Part shown: one piece after another, positions 43,856-54,383 of the stretch
How positions within the stretch are numbered: position 1 is the first letter of the stretch
Layout: each line of letters opens with the position of its first letter
DNA from: Pikeienuella piscinae
Lineage (GTDB): Bacteria > Pseudomonadota > Alphaproteobacteria > Rhodobacterales > Rhodobacteraceae
Length of the DNA stretch: 64,000 nt
Direction: 5' to 3'
NCBI RefSeq assembly: GCF_011044155.1
Contig: NZ_CP049056.1
Span: 1,736,001 to 1,800,000 of the forward strand
The notes under the pieces: generated by a model
Databases searched by the model: none
What the model was told of the DNA's origin: nothing
What the model saw: the letters and a program-made list of their open reading frames with translations, nothing else
Position numbers and translations under genes: made by a program

Positions 43856-45631
43856 ATGGCTGCAGAAACGCTTGTAGTATCGACTCCAAAACGTCGCCTT
43901 GCGGCGGTCGCATTCGCCGATGTTGCGGGCTTCTCGCGGCTGATGGGCCTCGATGACGTCGGCACCATAGAAAAATGGCGGGCGCTCCGCCGTGAAGTGA
44001 TGGAGCCTTTGATATTGGAGTCGGAGGGGCGCCTCGTCGAGATGGCGGGGGATGCGCTGCTGGTAGAGTTTCCCAGCGCCGTTCACGCGCTGCGCTGGGC
44101 CTGCGACATCCAGCAGGCCAATGAGCGACCGGGCGCGGAGGAGACGGCGCTCCGGCTGCGCGTCGGTGTGAATATCGATGACGTGATCGACGACGGCGAC
44201 ACCTTGCAGGGCGACGGCGTGAACATCGCCGCGCGCATTCATCAGGCGGCGGAACCGGGCCAAGTGGTCGTGACCGGGGCGGTCATGGAACTCGTCGGCA
44301 GCCGGCTGCCGGTCAGTTTTCACGATCTCGGATCGCCGCCGCTGAAGAACATCGATCGGCCGGTTCGCGTGTTCTCGGTGCGATGGGAGCAACAGGACGC
44401 AGGCGTCGCGCTGCATCATCCATATCTCGAATGGTCGACAAGGCCATCGATCGCGGTTCTGCCATTGCGGACGATCGGCGGTGAAGCGGAGAGCGACTAT
44501 CTGGCCGACGGGGTCGTGGAGGACATCATCGCGGGCCTGTCGCGAAGCCGCGCGCTCCATGTGATCGCGCGCGCGTCGATGTGGCGCTTCGCCGGGGAGC
44601 AGATGGATGTCCGGTCGGTCGCGGCGCAGCTTGGCGTCGGCTACGTACTTTCCGGCAGCGTGCGCCGGAGCGGGACCCGGCTCCGGATCGTGGCGGAGCT
44701 GATCCATGTCGCGAACAGCCGGGCGATCTGGACCGAGCGCTTCGACGGCGACGAGTCGGAGATTTTCGAGCTTCAGGACCGCATTTTGGCCTCCGTCCTC
44801 TCATCAATCGAAAACGCGGTAAGCGAGATTGAATACGGCGCCGTCCGTTCGCGGCGCACTTCCAGCCTCGACGCTTATCAATGTGTCCTCAAGGCGTCGT
44901 CGCTTCTCTACGACTTTACGCCGGCGACTTTCTCCCTGACCGGGCAGGCGCTCGACCGCGCGATGGAGCTCGACCCGCGCTACGCGCGCGCCTTCGCCAC
45001 CAGCGCCTGGCGCCTGAATTTCCTGGTCGCCGAACAGCTCTCGGCCGACCCGGAAGGGGACGCGGCGAAGGCGATCGAACATGCGGAGAAGGCCATCTAT
45101 CTCGACCCGACCGACCCGTTCTCCCTCGCCGTCGCCGGCCATGTCATCAGCTTTATCGGCCGCCGCCCGGAGGAGGCGCTGGAGCTGTTCGACTCGGCCC
45201 TGAATATCGACTCCAGTTCGGCCATCGCCTGGGCGCTGAGCGGCGACACGCTCGCCTATCTCGGCCGACCGGACGAGGCGATGAAGCGCTTTCGCAATGT
45301 CTGGAAACTGAACCCTTTCGACCGGCTGAACTTCTTCTGGTGGGGCGGCGCCGGGATCGCCGAATTCGTCGGCGGCCGGTATCACGAGTCCATCGGCTGG
45401 CTGAAACGCGCGCTGCGCGCCAATCCACGCTTCGTTGCGACGCTGCGGATGCTGGCGGCGGCCCAGGCCCTCGCCGGAGAGCAAAATGAGGCGCAGGCCA
45501 CATCTGCAAAGCTGCTGGCGGTGTATCCTGACTTCAGCGTGGCGCGGTTCGTGGAGCTCTATCCGCTTACCCGCAAGGACGATCTGGAGCGGCTTGAACG
45601 CGGCCTGCTGTCGGCAGGCCTGCCGCGCTAG
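43856..45631 (+). CDS. Class III nucleotidyl cyclase with TolB-like and TPR domains
   Basis: 591 residues in three parts: a class III cyclase domain (1-175), a TolB-like segment (about 200-315, IAVLPLRTIGG...LADGVVEDIIAGLSR), and TPR-like helical repeats (about 330-585). Metal-binding aspartates are present (Asp22 in FADVAGFSRL, Asp66 in MAGDALLVEF), as are the transition-state Asn123 and Arg127 (GDGVNIAARI). The residue that selects adenine, usually Lys in K-x2-GD, is Glu62 here, and the second specificity residue is Thr116. The product may therefore be cAMP, cGMP or neither. A 250-base AT-rich leader with TACAAT at 43786 precedes the gene; CTGGAG lies 5 bases before the ATG. Confidence 0.85.
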   Translation: MAAETLVVSTPKRRLAAVAFADVAGFSRLMGLDDVGTIEKWRALRREVMEPLILESEGRLVEMAGDALLVEFPSAVHALRWACDIQQANERPGAEETALRLRVGVNIDDVIDDGDTLQGDGVNIAARIHQAAEPGQVVVTGAVMELVGSRLPVSFHDLGSPPLKNIDRPVRVFSVRWEQQDAGVALHHPYLEWSTRPSIAVLPLRTIGGEAESDYLADGVVEDIIAGLSRSRALHVIARASMWRFAGEQMDVRSVAAQLGVGYVLSGSVRRSGTRLRIVAELIHVANSRAIWTERFDGDESEIFELQDRILASVLSSIENAVSEIEYGAVRSRRTSSLDAYQCVLKASSLLYDFTPATFSLTGQALDRAMELDPRYARAFATSAWRLNFLVAEQLSADPEGDAAKAIEHAEKAIYLDPTDPFSLAVAGHVISFIGRRPEEALELFDSALNIDSSSAIAWALSGDTLAYLGRPDEAMKRFRNVWKLNPFDRLNFFWWGGAGIAEFVGGRYHESIGWLKRALRANPRFVATLRMLAAAQALAGEQNEAQATSAKLLAVYPDFSVARFVELYPLTRKDDLERLERGLLSAGLPR

Positions 45632-45693
45632 GCGCGCCGCGATTTGAATTCGAAGACCAAGTGATGGGACCGACAAGGAGGTTAATAGTAGCG

Positions 45694-47160
<1,467 letters not shown>

Positions 47161-47168
47161 ATCCTGAC

Positions 47169-47196
47169 CCGGCGCCCGGCTTCGGCCAGGCGCCGG
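47169..47196. terminator. Shared hairpin between convergent genes
   Basis: CCGGCGCC (47169-47176) and GGCGCCGG (47189-47196) are exact complements with a 12-base loop, in the 45-base gap between the stops of the haloperoxidase-like gene and the 888-residue gene. No T-run is seen, but the position fits a bidirectional terminator. Confidence 0.5.
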
Positions 47197-47205
47197 AGGC
47201 GTTCA

Positions 47206-49872
47206 TTACGTCAGCCACCAGATACCGAGATTGTTGTCGCTGGCGATGAGGCTGGCGAGATCGCGCGGGCGCGACGGCGGATAGCCGCCATGCGCGATGG
47301 CGCAAGGCAGGCCCGCCGCCGGATCGGTGTTAGCGCGATCCTTGGGCGCGCTGATCTCCTTCACCACGAGGAGCCGGTCTGTCTGAGGGTTCCATTTGCC
47401 GGTATTCTTATCCATCTGCAGATCCAGCCAGGCCTTGAATCTTGCTTCGTCATTCTCGGCGAATGCCATCCAACTGAACCACGAGAGATTGTCGCCGCGC
47501 GCCCATGCGGCGGGCTTGCGGTCGCCTCGCGCGACGCCTAACCAGAAGCGGACGCTGACCTCCTGCGACGGCGGGTTGACGCCCCGGTTCTCTACCTTGC
47601 TTGACCAGAGCCGATCGCCCTTGGAGAACCAGCGAGGCGTTTCATCCCAGTCCAGCGACACCGGGACATAGCCCCCCTTGTCGTGGCGCACGACGCCGCC
47701 ATCTGCGGCCTCCTCGAGCGGGCGCCGGTCGGGGATGTAGATATCGACCGCCTGCGGCAGACCTGGCTTGTCGGCAATCTCGTCTTCGGGGTTGTGCATC
47801 CCCTGTGCCTCGAACGCCCAGCGGATCGCCTTGTGGGCCTGCCCACCGATCCACTCCGAACGCTCAGCGCGGGGCGCGCCGGGCGGGGAGATTTCGAGAG
47901 GAAGCGGCGTCCGAAGGCCGATATCGGCCTCGATCATCGCGATCTCCAGCTCCTCGGCGCGGACATGGAGGGGCGTCAGCATCTCGACCGCGCGCATCAC
48001 GAAATAGATCACGGCGCGGGACGCTTCCCGGCGGGTCAGATGGTCCGGCGCGCCGGTCTCGGCGTCCACGGTGTCGCCGCCGAGTATCCGGTAAAGGCGA
48101 AAGAGGGTCGAGGACAGGATCTGTTCGGAGACGTAGCCTTTGTAACCCCTGAGCTGGTCCTCCGGCGCGTCGATCACCGCCCGGTGGAATGTTCCGCCCC
48201 AGCTCCAGCCATTCCGAACGCAGCGGTCGTGCCGTCGGGTGAGTTCGACCCAGGGGAATGTGAGGCCCCAGAGCCTGGGATCTTTCTTCGCGCCGGAAGT
48301 GGTCCGCGACGCGGCCAGCGCCGAATCGGGGTCGGCCCAGACCGCCGCCAGACCGTCGCCGACGCTGTGAACGAAATTCGGCTCCGGCTGACCGGTGCAG
48401 CCCGCGATCAGGACATGGCCCATCTCGTGCCAGAGCCAGCGCTCCGCATTTGCGATGCCGAGATGTTCCGGCCAATAGAGATCGGCATGTGCGGCGGGGC
48501 CGGCGCTGGGGTTCATCGTCTTGTGCGTCAGGCTGGCGAGGGCGAGATGAACGTCGATCCGCGGCTTCCCGGTTTCTTGCGGCGACACGAGCACCTCGGC
48601 GTTGACGGTGCGCCCGTCGCGCCCCGGCCCGCGGCTGGCGCCGGACCTGTAGTGGACGTGGATCTGTTGTTCGGTAGCGGAGAAATAGGCGCCGCGATCG
48701 ATGCCGAAGCTATCCATCTGCTCATAGATCTCCGCGAACCCGTAATAGGCCGCGAGGGCCGAGGTTTCGTCAGAGCGGATCTTGAGCAAACTCGGATCGG
48801 CGGGCGCCTGTTTCGTCGTCCTGCCGAGTTCGGCGTCAGCGCGCGCGAAGGCCGGGCAAGCGCGGACGGAGAAGTCATCCGTCTCCAGCGGCATCGGCGA
48901 CCTCAGGTGGAAAGCGTCGCGAAAATCGTCGAGTCGCTCCTCCGGTCGGGTCGGGCGGCGCGACGCGCGGTTCGCCGACGGGTCTGGAGGCCATGACGAC
49001 GACGGGTCCTGGTCGAAAATGCGCGCGGTGCATGCCGTGTCGGAGGCCGCGTGGGAGGCGAGCGGGAATTTGGAGAGAAGCTCGACGCCGTTAGTGGTGA
49101 CCGAGAAAACCGCGCCATAAGGCGTCTTGATTTGCCCGTTCCTGAGCTTGTCCAAACCGGTGTCGCCGCATTCGAGATAGGGACCGCGATCATCGACACC
49201 GAGCCGCAGCCGCCAATATTTCGGCGTCTCTGAAAGATTGATGCTCGCCAAATTCGCCATACGCATCCGTGTCGCAGGTTCGAATGCGGTGGCGAGCAGC
49301 TCAATGCTCAGCTGAATCGACACACCGTCGGCATCATCATCCCACGGGAACCACTGGGCGCCCGCTGGCGGGGAATATGCGGTTGCCGACGCGATGCGCG
49401 CGGCGCCGCAATCATCGACGTGCACAACCACACGGGAGCCGACGCCGGAATTCAGAAAATAGGTCGGTGAGTCGATGTCCCACAGCACCTGACCGGCGAC
49501 GAGGACGTAAGTCTGGCCCCCGGCGCGATCGAGGCGGCGAGAGAGAAAGTGATCGAGCCCTGAATATCGCTCCACCTCCGTCGGCCTGATCGGAAGCCAG
49601 ACGAGATTCTGTTCGCCTGGAACCAGCAGTTTTCTATATGGTTTCTTGTCGTCTGCCGCGCGGTCCGCAATCAGAGCGTTCAACTGATCGAGATAGGCCT
49701 TCGCAGCATTCTGCAGCTTCGTCTCGAGCTCGTCGCCCGGGTCCGCGTCGAAGTCGACATAGTATGGCGCGGTTGGGTGAGAGACGAGCGTCGCGGTCCG
49801 CCCCCCGCCGGTCGGGTGTTCGAACGTCTCGTAATAGATCGCGTCCCAGAGCGGATTCCAATCTGCCGCCAT
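47206..49872 (-). CDS. Large protein of unknown family with HEMGH metalloprotease-like motif
   Basis: 888 residues; I do not recognise the family. Centrally there is a zincin-type site, RWLWHEMGHVLIAG (His482-Glu483-x-x-His486), followed 20 residues later by Asp506 in VGDGLAAVWAD, where gluzincins usually have their third ligand (EGxAD). The N-terminal half (to about 400) looks beta-rich, with W-D and Y-rich stretches; the C-terminus has SKVENRGVNPPSQEVSVRFWLGVARGD, like a beta-sandwich domain. There is no signal peptide or membrane helix. GGAGA lies about 8 bases before the ATG. It is convergent with the haloperoxidase-like gene, so a functional pairing is possible but unproven. Confidence 0.75.
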   Translation of the reverse strand: MAADWNPLWDAIYYETFEHPTGGGRTATLVSHPTAPYYVDFDADPGDELETKLQNAAKAYLDQLNALIADRAADDKKPYRKLLVPGEQNLVWLPIRPTEVERYSGLDHFLSRRLDRAGGQTYVLVAGQVLWDIDSPTYFLNSGVGSRVVVHVDDCGAARIASATAYSPPAGAQWFPWDDDADGVSIQLSIELLATAFEPATRMRMANLASINLSETPKYWRLRLGVDDRGPYLECGDTGLDKLRNGQIKTPYGAVFSVTTNGVELLSKFPLASHAASDTACTARIFDQDPSSSWPPDPSANRASRRPTRPEERLDDFRDAFHLRSPMPLETDDFSVRACPAFARADAELGRTTKQAPADPSLLKIRSDETSALAAYYGFAEIYEQMDSFGIDRGAYFSATEQQIHVHYRSGASRGPGRDGRTVNAEVLVSPQETGKPRIDVHLALASLTHKTMNPSAGPAAHADLYWPEHLGIANAERWLWHEMGHVLIAGCTGQPEPNFVHSVGDGLAAVWADPDSALAASRTTSGAKKDPRLWGLTFPWVELTRRHDRCVRNGWSWGGTFHRAVIDAPEDQLRGYKGYVSEQILSSTLFRLYRILGGDTVDAETGAPDHLTRREASRAVIYFVMRAVEMLTPLHVRAEELEIAMIEADIGLRTPLPLEISPPGAPRAERSEWIGGQAHKAIRWAFEAQGMHNPEDEIADKPGLPQAVDIYIPDRRPLEEAADGGVVRHDKGGYVPVSLDWDETPRWFSKGDRLWSSKVENRGVNPPSQEVSVRFWLGVARGDRKPAAWARGDNLSWFSWMAFAENDEARFKAWLDLQMDKNTGKWNPQTDRLLVVKEISAPKDRANTDPAAGLPCAIAHGGYPPSRPRDLASLIASDNNLGIWWLT

Positions 49873-50512
49873 GATTCAAATCTCCTATGGTTTCGTCAGC
49901 CTGAATGCGGGCGAGCATACACCAAACGGCGCCAGGCCGCCGGAAAGAACGCGCTCCGCGGGCCGACGTCTTGTCGAATGCAAAGAGCAGAGAGACGCCC
50001 CCGGGAACGCCGAAGGCTTGCCGCGTCGCCCTCCTCCGCCCGCCGCGCGACCCGTCGGCAGCCACGTGCAGTCAGCGCTCATCACGCGTGCGCTTCAGTG
50101 ATCTTCGCCACATTCTGGGTTTCTTTTGCGCTACTGGGCCGCAACACGACTGCGGCTTCGTCTGCCGGACTCGGCCCGGCGGCGCACCGGTCGCGCCTTG
50201 TCTTTGCTCAACTGATGTATCCGCGGTTCGCGACGCGCGGCCTGTGGGCCGCTTTGCCGGGCCGCGACAGGCTCCGAACCGTCGTTCGATCAGCGCGCAT
50301 GCTCCAGAACGTGATCCGGCGCTTCAGCGAAGGTTGATGTTCGGCATGACTATGTGCGCGCAATACAAAGCCGCTCAGATAGATATGTCCGATGGCGGGG
50401 CTTCGGCGCGCGTTTGAGACTGTGCCCGGATGAGCATCGCCCGCATTCTCGCCCCCGCCAGGGACAGGTGGACCAGCCGCCGCTCAGCCTGCATTTCAAT
50501 CCGGAAACGGGG
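49873..50512. other. Long gap upstream of the 888-residue gene
   Basis: 640 bases with no supported gene. Open frames are arginine/proline-rich, out of line with the codon pattern of neighbours, and lack ribosome-binding sites. The left end must hold the promoter of the 888-residue gene; the right end follows the stop of the first enolase-superfamily gene. No clear terminator or mobile-element end was found. Confidence 0.45.
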
Positions 50513-51691
50513 TCATTCGATCTTCGGGGTTCGATACAGCACCTCGCCGCCGACCCTGATCTCCGTGTCGACGAGATAGGGCTTGAGCGCCGGCAGATCG
50601 ACATCGACGCCGAGTCCCGGCTGGTCCGGCGCGCGGATTTCTCCATTGTCGTCACGCGGCAGTGGATTCGCCGCCACCGCGGCGGCGACCGCGCGGGGCG
50701 CCGCAGGATATTCACATATCCGATCGTCCGCCATGCCGGCGAAGGCCTGGAGTGAGGCGCTCAGCGCCAGATGCGTGGTGAAGGTGTGATTGACATAGGC
50801 GACGCCGCGCTCCGCCGCGAGATCGGCCACTACTTTCGACGGGCCGATGCCCCCGATGCGGCCGCTGTCGATCTGGATATAGCCGACCTTTCCGAAATCC
50901 ATCAGGTGACGCGCCATCGCCACGTTATGCGCCGCTTCACCGCCGGCGATGCGCACCCTGGCGGAGCGCCCGGACAGCGCCGCGTAGGCCTCATAGGCGC
51001 TGCCGTGGAACGGCTCCTCGAACCAGGTGACCCCGGCTGCATCAAGGGCGGGAAGGCGCGCGGCCGCCGCCTCGACATCCTCATTGAAGATCTGGCCAAC
51101 ATCGACCATCAGACGAGCATCGGCGCCAAGACCTTCGCGCGCGGCGACAAACTGGTCCGCGTCGTCCTGGCTCGAGCCGGCGCCGATCGGCCCCCAACCG
51201 AGTTTCGCCGCTCCGAAACCGTCCGCCCTCGCCTGGCGCGCCCGACCGAGGGTCTCCTGCGGCGTATCGCCAAACAGCAGCGACGCGTAAGGGATCTTGG
51301 GTTCGGAACGCTTGTAGCCGAGCAGTTTCCAGACGGGCTCATTACGGCGCCGTCCGAGCAGGTCCCAGAGGGCCATCTCGACGCCAGAGAACGTGTGCGG
51401 CGCCTGCAGGAGGTCCATACTGTCATGGGCGACCAGCGCGCCAATCCGAGCGATGTCATCCGGCCCCTCGAGCTTCTGGCCGATAACGGATGAGGCGACG
51501 GGGCGGCAGGCGCCATGCGACATCGGACAGATGAAGGCGGCGATGGACGGCAGCGGCGCCGCCTCGCATTCCCCCCATCCGCACAGCCCGCCGGCGGCGA
51601 CGCGCACGATCAGCGCGTCCTGGCTGCCGTCAGCATCGGTAGTCACTTCGGGCATGGCGAAGTAGAAGAAATCGACGGCTTCGATCTTCAT
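50513..51691 (-). CDS. Enolase-superfamily enzyme (mandelate racemase/muconate lactonizing type), paralogue 1
   Basis: 392 residues. The metal ligands are Asp197 (LMVDVGQ), Glu225/226 (WFEEPF) and Glu252 (IAGGEA), with the acid/base His in YVNHTFTTHLAL (302 or 307) and Asp275 in QIDSGRIGG, as in the mandelate racemase subgroup. The second-strand catalytic motif is AAKLGWGPIG (Lys163), so the usual K-x-K pair is reduced to one lysine. Probably a dehydratase or epimerase of a sugar acid or amino-acid derivative. Last gene of a three-gene operon that starts at 54289. Paralogue of the gene at 54384. Confidence 0.85.
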   Translation of the reverse strand: MKIEAVDFFYFAMPEVTTDADGSQDALIVRVAAGGLCGWGECEAAPLPSIAAFICPMSHGACRPVASSVIGQKLEGPDDIARIGALVAHDSMDLLQAPHTFSGVEMALWDLLGRRRNEPVWKLLGYKRSEPKIPYASLLFGDTPQETLGRARQARADGFGAAKLGWGPIGAGSSQDDADQFVAAREGLGADARLMVDVGQIFNEDVEAAAARLPALDAAGVTWFEEPFHGSAYEAYAALSGRSARVRIAGGEAAHNVAMARHLMDFGKVGYIQIDSGRIGGIGPSKVVADLAAERGVAYVNHTFTTHLALSASLQAFAGMADDRICEYPAAPRAVAAAVAANPLPRDDNGEIRAPDQPGLGVDVDLPALKPYLVDTEIRVGGEVLYRTPKIE

Positions 51692-51718
51692 GTTCTCACG
51701 GCCTTTCCATCGGAATGC

Positions 51719-53218
51719 TCAGCGATTGGCGGACGAGCGGTAGATGACCGCTTCCGGCTGGAACCCGGCATCCGGATCGAGCGGATAGATGGGCCGCGAA
51801 CAGATCCTGTGACCGAGCGTGGGGAGATCCGCCGAGGTGGCGCCTGGCGCATTAATATTGAAGTTCTTCTCCACCCAAGCGTCGTACATGTGGAACTCGG
51901 TATGGGGCGACTTCACGACGATGAGGTCGTAATCGACCGGATTGCAACCGCATGAATAATACATGGCGCGGTCAAAAAGGCTGACGGTTCGGCTCATCAC
52001 GACCACTGTGAACTCGCCGAAGACAAGGACCGCCGTCAGGCCGGCGTCGAGCGGCGTGCGCATCGTCTCGAGGCGCGATCGTCCGTCGGACAGCAACGCC
52101 ACCCTCGCCTCCACGGCCATCGGCGTGTAGCGCGCCGGGTCGATCGCGCCCCCAAGCGTGACCCGGACGGTCGCCCCGACACCCGCCGCATGGGCTGCAG
52201 CCGCCGCGCCCGGGTCCACGATCTGCGCGAGAACCCGCCCAGGATAGTCGGCGTCTCGGAGGGCCGAAAGAATAACGTTCGAATCGCCCGACGCACCCGA
52301 CGATGTGGCGTCACCGGCGTCGGTGAAGACGACCGGCCCCTTCATCGTTCGCGCCTGCGCGATCGCGCGGTCGAGCGCTATGAGCTTGCCCTGCATACGA
52401 AAGCGCTGAGGCCAGAATTCGGTCGCGAGGCGGATCGCCTCGTCGCGCGCCGTCTGCGGGTCATCATCGGTGGAGACCAAAACCTGTGTGCACAATTCCG
52501 GCACGTCGGTGAACGGATTGCCAATCATGACAGCCGCGGAAAGCGCCGCGCCGTTTCGCTCTATCCGCTGGCATTCGCGGATGAGATCGCCATAGCAACC
52601 CGTCGCCGTGATCAATTCGTCGCCGCGCACGAGGGCCGGGATCACGACGCGGGCCGTCACCGGTCTGACCGCCCCCTTCAGTAGTCGGAGCAGGAGCCGC
52701 GCAGCCCGCGCGCCGGTGTCGGCGAAGTCGACATGTGGATAGGTGTGATAGACCGCCAGCGCATCGATCTTGCGCAGCATCCGGTCAGTCATGATCCCGT
52801 GCAGATCGAGCGATACGACGATGGGGACGTCAGGCCCCGCCATGTCGCGGATTTCGGCGAGAAGCGCGCCCTCCGGGTCCAGTTCCCCGTCCGCGCCCAT
52901 CGCGCCATGCATGGATGCGTATATGGCGTCGACGTCGCCGATCCTTTCACGCACCACGTCGAGAATCTCGCTCGACAGGCGCCGCCAGCCATCCGCCGAC
53001 AGCAATCCGGCGCTTCCAGCTCTGGCGGCGATCGCGGGCGCCGCCTCGACGTCGGGATCTCGCTCGAACACGTCGAGCGCCCCGCCGATCTCCGTGTTCA
53101 ATCCCCTGTGTTTGAAAAGCTCATCGCCTCTTTCGATATGAAAGTCCTCATATTCGGAAGGGAGAGGATTGAACGACGAGATTTCCTGCTTGCAGTCGAG
53201 GATCAGTATCTTGGGCAT
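51719..53218 (-). CDS. M81-family metallopeptidase (MlrC-like)
   Basis: 499 residues. The M81 features are KQEISSFNPLPSEYEDF at the N-terminus, ASMHGAMGADGELDPEGALLAEIR, VVSLDLHGIMTDRML, VYHTYPHVDFADTG and later GDATSSGASGDSN. MlrC of sphingomonads cleaves linearised microcystin peptides; most M81 members in Alphaproteobacteria have unknown substrates and sit beside dipeptide-type ABC transporters, as here. No signal peptide. It lies 42 bases downstream of the deacylase gene and 27 bases upstream of paralogue 1. Confidence 0.88.
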   Translation of the reverse strand: MPKILILDCKQEISSFNPLPSEYEDFHIERGDELFKHRGLNTEIGGALDVFERDPDVEAAPAIAARAGSAGLLSADGWRRLSSEILDVVRERIGDVDAIYASMHGAMGADGELDPEGALLAEIRDMAGPDVPIVVSLDLHGIMTDRMLRKIDALAVYHTYPHVDFADTGARAARLLLRLLKGAVRPVTARVVIPALVRGDELITATGCYGDLIRECQRIERNGAALSAAVMIGNPFTDVPELCTQVLVSTDDDPQTARDEAIRLATEFWPQRFRMQGKLIALDRAIAQARTMKGPVVFTDAGDATSSGASGDSNVILSALRDADYPGRVLAQIVDPGAAAAAHAAGVGATVRVTLGGAIDPARYTPMAVEARVALLSDGRSRLETMRTPLDAGLTAVLVFGEFTVVVMSRTVSLFDRAMYYSCGCNPVDYDLIVVKSPHTEFHMYDAWVEKNFNINAPGATSADLPTLGHRICSRPIYPLDPDAGFQPEAVIYRSSANR

Positions 53219-53260
53219 TGCGGATCGCTCCGGCTGTCACGATGGCGGGGGCAGGCCTTC

Positions 53261-54289
53261 TTATGTGGCGACATGGTCGGACATGACGACGGCGATGGTA
53301 TCTCCGCGCGCCACCCGTCCCGGACCGGCCGACATCCACAGAACGCCGCTGCGTTTGTATCTTACCTCGACAGGCGGTTTGTCGACATCCTCCACAAAGT
53401 GCAGGTAGCCCGCCGGCTGACCGGCATGAACATCCTCGCCGGCGACATTGCGCGGCTCGAACGTGCCGACTGCGGGGGCGAAGGAATAGCAGTCGCGATC
53501 GGCGACCGTCATGTGCCTTGTGGCCAACGACCCATCGGCCTGACGGGTATCCGGCACGCCCTCGATCACGCCGAAATGCTTGAGAATATTCTTCACGCCG
53601 CGCCGCGCGAGGCGCGTGCCCTCGACGCTGACCCGCCCCCAGCCGCCCAACTCCGTACCAAGCGACAGTATTCCGCGCCGCTCGACGCTCGACGTCAACG
53701 TCGCTCCTTCGTCGACGCCGGAGAACACCACGTTGAACGGGGCCCCGAAGGCCGCCGCCGCCTCCATCGTGCGCTTCATGGCCGCCCGATCTTCCAGATG
53801 ATGCATGTTGGTCGAGTATATGGAATCACCCGAATGCCCTGCCGTATGCAAGTCGACCGAGACGTCGACCATCGGCAGGATCACGCTGTCGATGTAGTGC
53901 GCCAGCATTTCGCTGAAGACGCCGCGGGGATCGCCCGGAAAACAGCGATTCAGATCTCGATTGTCGACTGGCGACAGCCTCGTGTCGTTGTGCACGGCGG
54001 GAACGTTGACCGCGGGCATCATGATGACGCACCCCTCCACCGCGCCGGGGTCCAGCGTGCGCGCCAACGTCGAAATGGCGATCGGACCTTCATACTCGTC
54101 GCCGTGAACGCCGCCTGTGAAGAGGATGGTCGGGCCGGAGCCGTTCCGGACGACGACGATGGGAATCTCGACCACGCCCCAGGCCGATGTATTGCGCGAA
54201 AGCGGTGCGCGCAGATACCCCGACTGGCGACCTGTCTTCGCGAAATCGATCTCACAGGTAATGCGGCTTTTCGCGCTCGTGGAGCCCAT
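53261..54289 (-). CDS. Aspartoacylase/succinylglutamate desuccinylase-family deacylase
   Basis: 342 residues. Zinc carboxypeptidase fold of the AstE/AspA type: the H-x2-E site is FTGGVHGDEYEG (His62/Glu65) and the third ligand lies in SVDLHTAGHSG. These enzymes release N-acyl groups from amino acids; the related DoeB acts in ectoine breakdown, but no other doe or ectoine gene is here. First gene of the leftward operon with M81 and enolase paralogue 1. The ATG at 54289 has AAGGGGG upstream. The TTGACA at 54348-54343 (minus strand) is a good -35; the GntR dyad covers the region behind it. Confidence 0.85.
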   Translation of the reverse strand: MGSTSAKSRITCEIDFAKTGRQSGYLRAPLSRNTSAWGVVEIPIVVVRNGSGPTILFTGGVHGDEYEGPIAISTLARTLDPGAVEGCVIMMPAVNVPAVHNDTRLSPVDNRDLNRCFPGDPRGVFSEMLAHYIDSVILPMVDVSVDLHTAGHSGDSIYSTNMHHLEDRAAMKRTMEAAAAFGAPFNVVFSGVDEGATLTSSVERRGILSLGTELGGWGRVSVEGTRLARRGVKNILKHFGVIEGVPDTRQADGSLATRHMTVADRDCYSFAPAVGTFEPRNVAGEDVHAGQPAGYLHFVEDVDKPPVEVRYKRSGVLWMSAGPGRVARGDTIAVVMSDHVAT

Positions 54290-54316
54290 ACCGCCCCCTT
54301 CCGTATAGCTTGAATT

Positions 54317-54330
54317 GTATAATTGTATAC
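54317..54330. promoter_or_regulatory. GntR operator, site 1: GTATA-N4-TATAC
   Basis: GTATA (54317-54321), ATTG, TATAC (54326-54330), between the divergent deacylase and enolase paralogue 2 genes. It overlaps two direct copies of ATTGTATA (54314-54329) and contains TTGTATACTA, which fits the T-N-G-T-N2-A-C-N-A pattern of FCD-type GntR regulators. The same dyad occurs at 57483-57496. Confidence 0.7.
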
Positions 54331-54383
54331 TATATCGACTGCTGTCAACAACGTTGACGAGTTTCACCGCCGGAGGAGATCGG

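Noticed and set aside
49777-50417. Open frames in the gap upstream of the 888-residue gene
   Set aside because: Arginine/proline-rich, no ribosome-binding site, partly antisense to the start of the 888-residue gene. No transposase-like motif was seen.
53261-54289. Ectoine-degradation gene doeB
   Set aside because: The family fits, but no doeA, doeC, doeD or ectoine transporter is present; the neighbours point to another substrate.
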